DNA from: Porticoccus hydrocarbonoclasticus MCTG13d | Lineage (GTDB): Bacteria; Pseudomonadota; Gammaproteobacteria; Pseudomonadales; Porticoccaceae | Direction: 5' to 3' | Assembly (NCBI RefSeq): GCF_000744735.1 | Contig: NZ_JQMM01000001.1 | Coordinates: 1,550,001 to 1,614,000, forward strand | DNA length: 64,000 nt | Shown here: positions 1 to 8,939 of the stretch, one piece after another | How positions within the stretch are numbered: the stretch's first letter is position 1 | How the letters are laid out: every line of letters starts with the position of its first letter | The notes under the pieces: generated by a model | What the model saw: only the letters and a program-made list of their open reading frames with translations | Told to the model about the DNA's origin: nothing | Databases searched by the model: none | Program-made: the position numbers and the translations under genes

Positions 1-2
1 CC

Positions 3-872
3 AAACAGATGAGCGACGAGTTCATCAAGGCCGAGATGGCGCTGTTTGCCGAGCAGGCAGAAGAGGTGGATATCATTATCACCACTGCGCTGATTCCCGG
101 TCGTCCGGCACCGAAACTGATTACCGCCGAGATGGTGGCTGCAATGAAGCCCGGCAGTGTGATTGTCGATCTGGCCTCGGAGCGGGGCGGCAACTGTGAA
201 CTCACCGAACCGGGCAGGGTTGCTGTGCATCACGACGTGTCCATTATCGGTTATACCGATCTGCCCAGCCGCATGGCAAAGGTGTCCAGTGATCTCTATG
301 CCAGCAACCTGACACACTTGATGAGCGATCTGACGCCCGAGAAGGATGGCCAGCCCAGCGTTGACATGGAAGACACCGTCATTCGCGGACTCACGGTTGT
401 TCACGATGGTGAAGTTACCTGGCCACCACCGAAAGTGGAGGTGGCGGTGAATACCGCGCCACCACCGAGTACCGAAGAGCCATCGCCGAAGGGTAAAAAG
501 GCCAAAGGAGAGCCCTCCGTGATTGGCCGGTGGCTGGGCAAGGGGTTGCTGCTGCTGGTGACGGTACTGGCGTTGCTGGGTATTGGTACCTACGCACCTC
601 CCAGTTTCCTTACCCATTTTACGGTGTTTGTCCTGGCCTGCTTTATCGGCTGGCAGGTGATATGGAATGTGACGGCGTCCCTCCACACCCCTCTGATGAG
701 TGTGACCAATGCGATCAGTGGCATTATCGTGATCGGGGCGTTGCTGCATCTGGCGCAGTCTGAAAGCGGTGCAGTGGGCATCATGGCTTTTATAGCCGTG
801 CTGATTGCAACCATCAATGTGGCTGGGGGCTTTCGGGTTACCCACCGCATGCTGAAAATGTTTCGCCGATAA
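3..872 (+). CDS. pntA: NAD(P) transhydrogenase alpha subunit PntA, 5' partial
   Basis: C-terminal part of the alpha subunit of the proton-translocating NAD(P)+ transhydrogenase of the inner membrane, which passes hydride between NADH and NADP+ using the proton gradient. The reading frame is open from the window edge, so the start lies outside. Visible are the end of the alanine-dehydrogenase-like NAD(H) domain ([17 protein letters not shown], then [19 protein letters not shown]), a Pro/Lys-rich linker near residues 145-165 and about four hydrophobic segments (residues 175-275) forming the membrane part. The stop codon overlaps the ribosome binding site AAGGAGG of pntB, so the two subunits are co-translated. 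Confidence 0.95.
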   Translation, partial: KQMSDEFIKAEMALFAEQAEEVDIIITTALIPGRPAPKLITAEMVAAMKPGSVIVDLASERGGNCELTEPGRVAVHHDVSIIGYTDLPSRMAKVSSDLYASNLTHLMSDLTPEKDGQPSVDMEDTVIRGLTVVHDGEVTWPPPKVEVAVNTAPPPSTEEPSPKGKKAKGEPSVIGRWLGKGLLLLVTVLALLGIGTYAPPSFLTHFTVFVLACFIGWQVIWNVTASLHTPLMSVTNAISGIIVIGALLHLAQSESGAVGIMAFIAVLIATINVAGGFRVTHRMLKMFRR

Positions 873-884
873 GGAGGGCACACC

Positions 885-2279
885 ATGAGTCCAGGAATCG
901 TCAGTGTGGCCTACGTAGTGGCCAGTATATTATTCATTCTCAGCCTCGGTGGTTTGAGTCATCAGGAGTCTGCTCGCCGTGGTAACTACTATGGTGTCGC
1001 CGGGATTCTGATTGCCGTTGGCGTTACCATAGCCAATGTCGGCACGGGCGATATGGTCGCAATTCTGGTTGCGATCGTGCTCGGCAGCATTATTGGTATT
1101 TTTCTCGCCAACCGGGTCGAAATGACCCAGATGCCGCAATTGGTAGCCCTGCTGCACAGCTTTGTCGGTCTGGCTGCCGTGCTGGTGGGCTTCTCCGGTT
1201 ACATCGAACCATTGATCGTGACCCACGGTGCGGAGCACACCATCAAGCTGGTCGAGATATTCCTCGGTATTTTCATCGGTGCGGTAACCTTTACCGGATC
1301 GCTGATCGCCTGCGGCAAGCTGGATGGCCGTGTATCCAGCAAAGCATTGACCCTGCCGGGTCGTCACCTGATGAATCTGGTGGCACTGGCCATTACCGTG
1401 GCACTGGGGATCATGTTTGTCGGTGCCGACAGTCACTGGGCCGGATTGCTGGCACTGATCATCATGACCATCATCGCCAGTGTGCTGGGTGTCCACCTGA
1501 TTATGGCTATCGGCGGTGCCGACATGCCGGTGGTAGTTTCCATGCTCAATAGCTACTCGGGTTGGGCTGCCGCCTCAATCGGTTTCATGCTGGGCAACGA
1601 CCTGTTGATTGTAACCGGCGCACTCGTGGGTAGCAGTGGTGCCATCCTCAGTTACATTATGTGTCGCGCCATGAATCGCTCCTTTATCAGTGTGATTCTC
1701 GGTGGCTTTGGCCAAACGACCAGTAGCAGCAGTGCGTTGACGGGTGATGAAAGTGTTCAGGAAACCTCCGTCGATGAGCTCGCAGAGGAATTGTTGTCTT
1801 CGGATTCGGTAATTATCGTGCCCGGCTACGGCATGGCAGTGGCCCAGGCGCAGAATGCGGTGGGCGAGATTACGAGGCTGTTGCGTGAGAAGGGCACTAC
1901 TGTGCGGTTTGGTATTCATCCGGTGGCGGGTCGATTGCCGGGACACATGAATGTGTTGCTGGCAGAGGCCCACGTTCCCTATGACATCGTGCTGGAAATG
2001 GATGAAATCAATGAGGACTTCCCTTCAACAGATGTGGTGCTGGTGATCGGTGCCAATGACACCGTCAACCCGGCCGCAGCCGAAGACCCGGGCAGCCCCA
2101 TTGCGGGTATGCCTGTTCTCGAAGTCTGGAAATCCCGTCAGGTAGTGATACTGAAACGGGGTATGGCAACCGGCTATTCCGGTGTGGAAAATCCTCTGTT
2201 CTATAAGGACAACACTCGGATGTTATTTGGCGATGCCAAGGAAACCGTGGATAAGTTGCTGAGCGCACTGCGTTCATGA
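885..2279 (+). CDS. pntB: NAD(P) transhydrogenase beta subunit PntB
   Basis: Beta subunit of the transhydrogenase: about nine membrane helices in residues 1-270 and a C-terminal NADP(H)-binding Rossmann domain. The domain is recognised by [20 protein letters not shown] near residue 308, [18 protein letters not shown] and [10 protein letters not shown]. At 464 residues it has the normal family length. It starts 12 bp after pntA with the Shine-Dalgarno AAGGAGG at 871-877. A strong inverted repeat follows the stop. Confidence 0.97.
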   Translation: MSPGIVSVAYVVASILFILSLGGLSHQESARRGNYYGVAGILIAVGVTIANVGTGDMVAILVAIVLGSIIGIFLANRVEMTQMPQLVALLHSFVGLAAVLVGFSGYIEPLIVTHGAEHTIKLVEIFLGIFIGAVTFTGSLIACGKLDGRVSSKALTLPGRHLMNLVALAITVALGIMFVGADSHWAGLLALIIMTIIASVLGVHLIMAIGGADMPVVVSMLNSYSGWAAASIGFMLGNDLLIVTGALVGSSGAILSYIMCRAMNRSFISVILGGFGQTTSSSSALTGDESVQETSVDELAEELLSSDSVIIVPGYGMAVAQAQNAVGEITRLLREKGTTVRFGIHPVAGRLPGHMNVLLAEAHVPYDIVLEMDEINEDFPSTDVVLVIGANDTVNPAAAEDPGSPIAGMPVLEVWKSRQVVILKRGMATGYSGVENPLFYKDNTRMLFGDAKETVDKLLSALRS

Positions 2280-2297
2280 TCCGGTGGATTTGACAGC

Positions 2298-2322
2298 AAG
2301 CGGTCTGCGTCGCAGACCGCTT
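2298..2322 (+). terminator. inverted repeat after pntB, possible terminator
   Basis: A perfect 12-bp stem with a one-base loop (AAGCGGTCTGCG / CGCAGACCGCTT) lies 19 bp after the pntB stop. There is no long T-run after it, so it may slow RNA decay or terminate weakly rather than act as a classical intrinsic terminator. Confidence 0.5.
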
Positions 2323-2461
2323 CAATCAGCGCAAATCGCTGCCGCTTATTACCGCGCTCAGGCACGCCCTATTTGCCGGGTGTCGCTCATCGTATAACAA
2401 GCTGATCAAAAACCGGGACAAACATCCCTGCCATTTTTTGACTCTATAATTTGATGAATTT

Positions 2462-4246
2462 ATGAAGCAGCATATCGGCGTGGTACAAACGATCCCCGAT
2501 TTCCAGTCTGAGCTGGAGGTGCTGGCTGGTGAGCTCCAGGAAGACCGGGCCGAAATGCCTTCAGCCATTCTGGTGCAGCTATTCTTTTCTTCCGATAATC
2601 TCGAGTGGATCAATCAGGTAACTGAGGCTGTGCTGACCGTCATGCCCGAGGCGATTGTCGTCGGTGCTACCACAGATGGCGAGATTGCCAACGGCAAGAC
2701 ACTGACCAATAGCACCGTCTTCTCTATTTCCGTTTTTGCAAAAACCACCCTGCAGGTGCTTGCCGATACCTGCCTTCCTGGCGAGGAGTTGGCGCTCGGG
2801 GAAGGTCTGCGAGACCAGCTGCTCAGGGAGAAGCGGCAGATAGCCGGTGTGCTTTTCCTGGCGACGCCCCTGTCAATCAATGTCAGCAGCTTGCTGGATG
2901 GACTGGCCTCCGGGGGTATCAATTTCCCCCTGTTCGGAGGCGGTGCAGGTGATTATGCTGTCATGGAACACAGCCTTGTTATTGCCAACCGTCAGACCAT
3001 TGACTGTGGGGCGGTGGTGGTTGCGCTGATCAGCGACGATCTGGTTATCAAGGAATATACCTATTCGGGCTGGATGCCGCTGACCAGGGAAATGACCATT
3101 ACTGCCACAAAGAATGACAGGATTGCCACCGAGATTGATGGCCGGCCTGCCTATGACGTGTACAGCGGTTATCTGGGTATCGAGAACGACCAGCAGTTTT
3201 TCCTTAACTCCCTGGAATTCCCGTTTCTCGTGAAGCGCGATAATGAACTGCTTGGCCGCACGCCCATGAAGGCAACCGAGGACGGCGGGATACATTTCAT
3301 TGCTGATGTTAAACCCGGTGATAAATTTCGTATCGGTTATGGTGACCCCAAAGAAATTATTGCCCACGCCAAACATGCTCGTGATGAGCTGGGCAAATTT
3401 TGTCCCGAGGCTATTTTTCTCTATACCTGCTGCTGCAGGCGCTTTCTGATGCAAAATGACGTTGAAATGGAAACGCTGCCATTTGAAGAAGTCGCACCAA
3501 CCGCCGGTTTCTATACTTATGGTGAATTCCTGGGTAAGGGCAGTCACATCAGCCATTACAACTCCACCATGTTGGTGGTGGGTATGCGGGAAGGCGAGCC
3601 GAAACAACCGATGGACTGTGATGTCGTCAGTTGGGCACCTGAAGCCGACCTGGCAGACAAGCCCGACTTGTACAAAAATCAGCACATCCGTGTGGTAACC
3701 CAGCTCATTCACTTCATCGAAACCATCACGGCCGAACTTGAAGATCGAAACAGGGAACTCATGCAACTGGCGGTTACCGACAAGCTGACCGGGTTGTTCA
3801 ATCGGGCCAAGCTCGATCAGGTGCTGGATGAGGAGATTGTCCGCCACAACCGTTATGGCACGGAATTCTGCGTCATCATGGCGGACATCGATGACTTCAA
3901 GATGATCAACGACACCTTCGGTCATCACAAGGGCGATGCTGCACTGATGGCATTTTCGGACATTCTTCGACAGAGCATTCGTGCCAATGACACGGCCGGT
4001 CGCTGGGGTGGAGAAGAGTTCCTGATTGTTCTGCCGCACACCTCGGTCGATGCGGCTGCACAGACCGCCGAAAAGATCCGCGCACTTGTGGCGAGCGGCG
4101 ATTATGGTGAGGTTAAAACCGTCACAGCCAGTTTTGGTGTGCTGGCGCACAAGTCCGGTGAAACTGTGGATGACCTGTTGTTGCGGGCCGATATGGCACT
4201 GTACGCAGCGAAGCGTAAAGGCCGTAATGCGGTGGTTTGCCAATAG
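2462..4246 (+). CDS. FIST-domain sensor diguanylate cyclase
   Basis: A soluble signalling protein that should make cyclic di-GMP in response to a small ligand. Residues about 35-240 match the FIST N domain (LVQLFFSSDNLEWINQVTEA, GATTDGEIANG) and about 245-390 the FIST C domain (GRPAYDVYSGYLG, LYTCCCRRFLM). A short helix (ITAELEDRNRELMQLAVTDKLTGLFNR) leads into a GGDEF domain with the active-site variant GGEEF near residue 516. A product-inhibition I-site RAND lies five residues before it, so feedback control is likely. No membrane segment is seen. FIST domains are thought to bind small ligands such as amino acids; the ligand here is unknown. It is a stand-alone gene with a weak ribosome binding site. 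Confidence 0.9.
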   Translation: MKQHIGVVQTIPDFQSELEVLAGELQEDRAEMPSAILVQLFFSSDNLEWINQVTEAVLTVMPEAIVVGATTDGEIANGKTLTNSTVFSISVFAKTTLQVLADTCLPGEELALGEGLRDQLLREKRQIAGVLFLATPLSINVSSLLDGLASGGINFPLFGGGAGDYAVMEHSLVIANRQTIDCGAVVVALISDDLVIKEYTYSGWMPLTREMTITATKNDRIATEIDGRPAYDVYSGYLGIENDQQFFLNSLEFPFLVKRDNELLGRTPMKATEDGGIHFIADVKPGDKFRIGYGDPKEIIAHAKHARDELGKFCPEAIFLYTCCCRRFLMQNDVEMETLPFEEVAPTAGFYTYGEFLGKGSHISHYNSTMLVVGMREGEPKQPMDCDVVSWAPEADLADKPDLYKNQHIRVVTQLIHFIETITAELEDRNRELMQLAVTDKLTGLFNRAKLDQVLDEEIVRHNRYGTEFCVIMADIDDFKMINDTFGHHKGDAALMAFSDILRQSIRANDTAGRWGGEEFLIVLPHTSVDAAAQTAEKIRALVASGDYGEVKTVTASFGVLAHKSGETVDDLLLRADMALYAAKRKGRNAVVCQ

Positions 4247-4294
4247 AAATCGCCGGTCATCCTGTCGATCTATTTCTATTGCCCGGATTTTTCG

Positions 4295-4717
4295 TCAAAT
4301 AGCCAGATAGCCCATTATCACTACTGCATATCGCAGGCCTTTTCCCGTGGCCACCAGAATAAAAAAAGTGCTGGCGGGGACTTTCATCAGACCGCCGACC
4401 ACCGTCAGGGCATCGCCACCTATCGGCAGCCAGGTCATCAGCAGACTCCATTTGCCGTAGCGGTTGAACCAGTTTTGCGCCCGCTCTATGTCCGCCTTGC
4501 GGGAGGTAAACCAGCGGCGTTCTGAGTAGTCCCCCAGACGCAGCCCGATCCACCAGTTAACTCCTGCACCCAGGGTATTGCCGGTGGTTGCGAACAGCCA
4601 CAGCAGCAGTGGGTCGAGTCCATCCCGTAGCTGGGCGACCAACAGAATCTCGGAATAAAAAGGCAGTAGGGTGGCTGCACCAAAAGCGACGGCGCAAAGC
4701 AATAAATAATCTGTCAT
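4295..4717 (-). CDS. YqaA-family (DedA/SNARE-associated type) membrane protein
   Basis: Inner-membrane protein of 140 residues with a YqaA/DedA-type pattern: LLPFYSEILLVAQL near the N-terminus, the glycine/asparagine-rich GNTLGAGVNWWIGL re-entrant segment near residue 50, and MTWLPIGGDALTVVGGLMKVP near 95. Relatives of this family are implicated in lipid scrambling and membrane homeostasis; the specific role here is not known. It converges with the diguanylate cyclase gene and lies 236 bp downstream of the operon that ends with the CIA30 gene. I see nothing convincing in that 236-bp gap. Confidence 0.85.
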   Translation of the reverse strand: MTDYLLLCAVAFGAATLLPFYSEILLVAQLRDGLDPLLLWLFATTGNTLGAGVNWWIGLRLGDYSERRWFTSRKADIERAQNWFNRYGKWSLLMTWLPIGGDALTVVGGLMKVPASTFFILVATGKGLRYAVVIMGYLAI

Positions 4718-4953
4718 GGGGTTAACGGAGACCGATCAGTCATGGGAGAGGGACCTGTTTGACCATGGGCAAAAGGGGTGCCGGTGAGCATAAAGACTAT
4801 CGGGGTGCGCTTCAAACTGGTTCTGCAACCAGTGACAAGTTAAACGCCTGTATGAAGTATTCTGGCCGGCGGCCAACTGCCGTCTGGCTGACATAGCACC
4901 GGGGCGGATACACGCCAAAATGGGCCGTTTGACCACCGGTTAGGGTCTACAGG

Positions 4954-5469
4954 TCAGTAAAACCGCAGGCCCGACAGCGCCAGATCCGCTTCGAAGGCGC
5001 GCCCGATAGCCACAAGGCCTATCCGTTTCAGTTTGCCGAGATTGAGCGGCGTCTCGGTGCGATGGGCAACGAAGTCATTGAACGGCAGCCTGATCGTTTG
5101 CCATTCGGGTTTGACCCTGAAGTGTTGTCGGTAGGACTGCCAGGGTCTGCTCAGTTCGGTGGTTCTCAGGTGAACGGAATATTCCTCCGCCGGACCCCAG
5201 ACATCCAGCTCTATGCCCTGCCACGCGCTACCGTCCACGGCTGTTTGGTCGGTGGATAAATCCAGTGCCATCTGCAGAAACCCGCCGTTATTCTCGAGGC
5301 TAACCCGGCCGCGCATGCGCAGTGCCAAACGGTTGGAGATGGTTTCACGAGTCAGGGAGCCTTCCGACAGCCCACCCATCACACCGTCGGTTACCAACCG
5401 CCACCGGCATGCATTGCTGTCGGCGGGGAGGTCTGATTCAAGGCTGTCAAAAATAACGGAGGAGGCCAT
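4954..5469 (-). CDS. CIA30-family protein
   Basis: A 171-residue protein matching the CIA30 family (named for mitochondrial complex I intermediate-associated protein 30; a beta-sandwich, carbohydrate-binding-like fold). Seen are the typical N-terminal WRLVTDGVMGGLS, the FLQMALDL and GIELDVWG strands, and the C-terminal YRQHFRVKPEWQTIRLPFNDF followed by GLVAIG. No signal peptide. It is the last gene of a tight minus-strand operon, 5 bp after the nucleotidyltransferase gene. Bacterial CIA30 proteins are mostly of unknown function; the operon suggests, but does not prove, a role in modifying or binding a glycan or glycopeptide product. Confidence 0.85.
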   Translation of the reverse strand: MASSVIFDSLESDLPADSNACRWRLVTDGVMGGLSEGSLTRETISNRLALRMRGRVSLENNGGFLQMALDLSTDQTAVDGSAWQGIELDVWGPAEEYSVHLRTTELSRPWQSYRQHFRVKPEWQTIRLPFNDFVAHRTETPLNLGKLKRIGLVAIGRAFEADLALSGLRFY

Positions 5470-5474
5470 GACTA

Positions 5475-6584
5475 TTATCGATCCTTTTTACTCGTTTGAG
5501 GTGCCGGTTTGGGAACAGCCATGAAGACCAGATAAACCAATGCCAGAACGACTGTTGCGGCAGAAAAAATTGCTAGGCGGCGATAGGTTGGGCGATCCGG
5601 AAAACGGTGGCAGGTCACTGTGTAGCGCCCAGCGATTGTCTCTTTAAGCCATTTGGCCGAGAGTGGTCTGGCGTTGGAAAATCTCGGAATCGGGTCTTGA
5701 GGAGAGCTGTTTGCGGCGGCTGTGATAATGGTTTGCGGTAAATCGATGCCGTAATTGACGGCAATGTTGATGCCGGCCAAAAAAAGCGTTTCCTTCTTGT
5801 CGGCAATTGCAAGTGCGTGTGCTTCCTGCCAATCCTGTGCCGTGAGGTTATTTGACATCTGTGCCAGGTCGACAAGCCAGTTCAGGTTGTCCTCGAAGTC
5901 GCCCATGACCGCATGCAGGACCACCATGAATAGCTCAATGGGTCTGGCAGGTTTTAACAACCCGGTTGCCGTTGATTGCACTGGTTGGGCCCAGGCCAGT
6001 TGCGTAAGCCGGTTGGATGTATAGCTACCCAGGCGACGGTGCAGATCGAGCTTCACGTCACTCTGGGGGTGAATAAGTTGAGTGCCGTGGTTCGGGTCCA
6101 GGCCAAAAAAGCGATGAACGGCGCCCTTCCTTTCCAAATCGGCATACTCATGCGCCCAACCATTCTTCAGTAGCAACTTCAGCGCGCGGGCATGGTGTTT
6201 GGGTGCCACCAAAAGATCCATATCGGCCATCGACCGCAGGGTCCGCTGGGGGTAGTAGTCAGCCAGGCCGACCCCTTTCAAAGCCATGACAGGTATATCC
6301 TGCTGGGCAAACAGGCTGACTACTTTTCTTAACTGATGGGTGCGATGTTGATAGGCTATCCACCAGTATTGATAAAGTATTTTGAGACGAGCCTGATGGA
6401 TTGACGACAAACCAAAGCGCTGTGTCTGATGATGGATCAGCGGCGACAGGCGCATAATACCGAAACTCATGGTATCGATGACGATCATCCGATCCCAGGC
6501 ATCCAGTAGCTCGCCTGCAGTGGTGGCATCCTCGGCCAGACAGAGCTTTAGTGAAAGCTCTTCAATAGATAGCGTTGTCAGCAT
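5475..6584 (-). CDS. nucleotidyltransferase-family protein (PF14907-like) with C-terminal membrane anchor
   Basis: A 369-residue protein resembling the uncharacterised nucleotidyltransferase family often placed beside PqqD and HPr-kinase-like genes. The core VMALKGVGLADYYPQRTLRSMADMDLLV (near residues 95-125) contains the DMD acidic pair expected for metal and NTP binding, and VKLDLHRRLG near 180 fits a third acidic residue. Residues 335-355 form one hydrophobic helix (VVLALVYLVFMAVP) followed by a basic tail, so the enzyme is probably anchored in the inner membrane. It overlaps the ABC transporter gene by 7 bp. The substrate is unknown; an adenylyl-type transfer to a peptide or glycan is an inference from context. 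Confidence 0.8.
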   Translation of the reverse strand: MLTTLSIEELSLKLCLAEDATTAGELLDAWDRMIVIDTMSFGIMRLSPLIHHQTQRFGLSSIHQARLKILYQYWWIAYQHRTHQLRKVVSLFAQQDIPVMALKGVGLADYYPQRTLRSMADMDLLVAPKHHARALKLLLKNGWAHEYADLERKGAVHRFFGLDPNHGTQLIHPQSDVKLDLHRRLGSYTSNRLTQLAWAQPVQSTATGLLKPARPIELFMVVLHAVMGDFEDNLNWLVDLAQMSNNLTAQDWQEAHALAIADKKETLFLAGINIAVNYGIDLPQTIITAAANSSPQDPIPRFSNARPLSAKWLKETIAGRYTVTCHRFPDRPTYRRLAIFSAATVVLALVYLVFMAVPKPAPQTSKKDR

Positions 6585-8233
6585 GGTGTGAACTTTATGG
6601 TCTGATCGGCAATGTCATCGAATTCGTCAAGGTGACTGATGATAATGATGATTTTGTCATCTTTTAACTGCGCGATAGTACGCTTTAGTAAATTGATGGA
6701 TGTGCGATCGAGGTGATTGGTGGGCTCATCGAGAACCAGCAGCGTATGGTTCGTGTAGAGCTCACGAAGTAGTGCAATTCGCCGGGCTTCTCCCCCCGAT
6801 AACGCACCGCCACATTCGCCAACCTGATAGTTTTCCGGGTCCTTCTGCACCGGTAACAACTGCCGTTTCAGTTCGGGGTCGCCGTCACTCCATTGCTGTT
6901 CTGCTGCAGGGTGGCCGAATAGTACATTGTCTTTGATCGTGCCGCCAAACAGGGTCACATGTTGATCAATCAAGGCTGTTTGATGTCGCCACAGGGATAG
7001 TTCCGGCCAGGGTGTTGGCGTACCGTTAATACACAGCTCACCGGCACTGGGCGTTAAATGGCCCAGCAGAATACGGGCCATGGTGGATTTCCCCGCGCCA
7101 TTTTCACCTTTCCACAGATAAATATTGCCCTGCTCGAGGCTGAGCGATTTGTTTTCGATGACTGGCTTATCGGGATAGCTGAAGCAAACGTTGCTCAGGA
7201 CAATCGACTTTAGCGATTCTGTGCCACAAGAATGGGCGTTTTCACTCTCGCGGCCTGACTTGGTGGGTTTTAGTTCGGAGGGCAACCTGAAAAACCTGTC
7301 GAGGGTTATAGCTGCCTCTTGCGCATCCATAAAGCTGAAAAGTGCGGTGCTGAGCGGTTGTATATGGCTTTGGATAATACTCAGCAGGAACAGTACAAGC
7401 ACAAACTCCTGAGCGCTGAGCTCACCACTTTGTATGAGATAAACGCCAAGAAAAAGGGTGGCTACGCGGAGTACGTTGCCGGACCAGTTAAGCCATGACT
7501 TCCAGAATAACTGCTCTCGCAGCATACGAGTGTTATCGGAGAGAAACTCGCGGGTATGATCGTGGTGCTGTGCGGCAGTATCGGCTACCCCGCGACCCAT
7601 TTTGAATAATTCAAACTTGTCCAGCAGGGCGACTGCCCAACCATGTTGCCGGCGCCAGGCCGCCTGAAAGGCGACCAGTAGCGGCCGTGTTTTCTGTTTG
7701 GTGGTAATGCCCAGCAGCGCAATCAGGCCCATGCCGACCAGACAAAATATCACCATGGTTGTACTGAGCCACGCGATAAAGCCCAGCATCGCAAGCACAA
7801 TAATTGTACTGATCAGCACCGAGTCCAGCAGTTTGCTGATTCCCTGGCGAATACGCCAAAAGTCGGACATCAACAGATCGTACAAATACGCGCGTTTGGA
7901 TTGTTTAAAGGCCAGCCACTGCAAACCGGCCAGTTGACGATAGAGTTTGTCGCTCAGCCTGAGGCAGGCGGCATCAATGATCGCGAAGTTATAAAACGCC
8001 TGGCGCCACGCCAGCCACTGCGCGAGCGAAAACACAACGACAATGCCGACAATTTCAATAAAAAATGGGCCATCGAAGGCTGTTGGCAGCGGCTGGATGG
8101 CACGATAGATCAACAGGGGCCAGCCAATGGACAAGCCCGTCTGGAGCAGGCCCAACAACAGGCTGCGGTAGAGTTGCCCGTTGGGAATGGCGCGCAACAC
8201 AGACAACGGTGTAAAGCGAAATGAGTCAGTCAT
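6578..8233 (-). CDS. ABC exporter, fused permease and ATPase
   Basis: A 551-residue half-transporter with a six-helix permease domain in about residues 1-320 and an ATPase domain from about 340. The ATPase motifs are intact: Walker A GENGAGKS near 377, signature LSGGEARRIALL near 455, Walker B LLVLDEPTNHLD and the switch histidine in IISHLDEFDD. It is of the exporter type and needs to dimerise. There is no N-terminal peptidase C39 domain, so it does not itself trim a double-glycine leader. Its place between the glycosyltransferases and the nucleotidyltransferase suggests it exports the product of this operon. It overlaps both neighbours by a few bases. Confidence 0.9.
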   Translation of the reverse strand: MTDSFRFTPLSVLRAIPNGQLYRSLLLGLLQTGLSIGWPLLIYRAIQPLPTAFDGPFFIEIVGIVVVFSLAQWLAWRQAFYNFAIIDAACLRLSDKLYRQLAGLQWLAFKQSKRAYLYDLLMSDFWRIRQGISKLLDSVLISTIIVLAMLGFIAWLSTTMVIFCLVGMGLIALLGITTKQKTRPLLVAFQAAWRRQHGWAVALLDKFELFKMGRGVADTAAQHHDHTREFLSDNTRMLREQLFWKSWLNWSGNVLRVATLFLGVYLIQSGELSAQEFVLVLFLLSIIQSHIQPLSTALFSFMDAQEAAITLDRFFRLPSELKPTKSGRESENAHSCGTESLKSIVLSNVCFSYPDKPVIENKSLSLEQGNIYLWKGENGAGKSTMARILLGHLTPSAGELCINGTPTPWPELSLWRHQTALIDQHVTLFGGTIKDNVLFGHPAAEQQWSDGDPELKRQLLPVQKDPENYQVGECGGALSGGEARRIALLRELYTNHTLLVLDEPTNHLDRTSINLLKRTIAQLKDDKIIIIISHLDEFDDIADQTIKFTPC

Positions 8234-8939
8234 TACCGGAAATTTGTCTCTTGCTGTTCAGGTGTAGCCTGATCACCTTCAGGTAGTCAACGGCAGAGAC
8301 ACCATTGGTCATGTTGTTGTCGTGGATACGTCGAAAAGCCAGCACATCGGGAAGGACGACATGTTTAACGTTGTGAGTTTTACAGCGGTTAAACCATTCG
8401 ATGAAATCACCCATTTCTAAAGCGTCATTAAACCCCCCGACACGATCAAAAAGGCTGCGCCGGCACAGCATCGAGGTTTTGTTGAAGCCATCCAGTGGCT
8501 CAGGACGTGCACGGTACTTTGTATTAACCGCCGATTCGTCATCAAACTCTTTTAATTTTGTGAAGCAGATGTCGAGCGACTGGTCGGCAGTCAGGGCAGA
8601 GAGCTGAGCTTGTAGCTTGTTGGTCGCCCACAGGTCGTCACAATCGAGAAAGGCGATCCAGTCGGCGCTGGTGTGCTCCAGGGCTGTATTGAGTGTGGCG
8701 CTCACGCCGGAATGTGGACGATCGACAAAAACAAGGTTGGGCAACTGCCCGGCGAGCGCCAGAATTTTCTCCCGGCTGCCGTCGGTTGAACCATCGTTGA
8801 CAACGATAATGTGAACATTCTGGTGAGTCTGTTTGCGGGCACTGTCGATGGCTTCGCATACAAACCGCTCGCCATTGTAAACCGGAATAATAATATCGAT
8901 TAATGGGGCGTTAGCGTTGTTGTCGCCTGTATCAGTCAT
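8226..8939 (-). CDS. family 2 glycosyltransferase
   Basis: A 237-residue GT-A fold glycosyltransferase of family GT2. Seen are the N-terminal nucleotide-binding strand IDIIIPVYNGERFVCEAI, VVNDGSTDGS, and the metal-binding acidic motif FLDCDDLW near residue 120. No membrane segment, so it is probably cytoplasmic or peripheral. It overlaps the upstream glycosyltransferase gene by 4 bp and the downstream ABC gene by 8 bp. Acceptor and sugar are unknown. Confidence 0.92.
   Translation of the reverse strand: MTDTGDNNANAPLIDIIIPVYNGERFVCEAIDSARKQTHQNVHIIVVNDGSTDGSREKILALAGQLPNLVFVDRPHSGVSATLNTALEHTSADWIAFLDCDDLWATNKLQAQLSALTADQSLDICFTKLKEFDDESAVNTKYRARPEPLDGFNKTSMLCRRSLFDRVGGFNDALEMGDFIEWFNRCKTHNVKHVVLPDVLAFRRIHDNNMTNGVSAVDYLKVIRLHLNSKRQISGND

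Noticed and set aside
930-1496. 188-codon ORF antisense to pntB
   Set aside because: Gln/His/Asp-rich chance frame opposite a membrane-protein gene.
2873-4243. 456-codon ORF antisense to the FIST-GGDEF gene
   Set aside because: Mirror frame of a strongly supported gene; no recognisable domain.
4736-4936. 66-codon minus-strand ORF between the YqaA-like and CIA30 genes
   Set aside because: No family resemblance, Arg/Pro/His-rich composition typical of a chance frame, no ribosome binding site.
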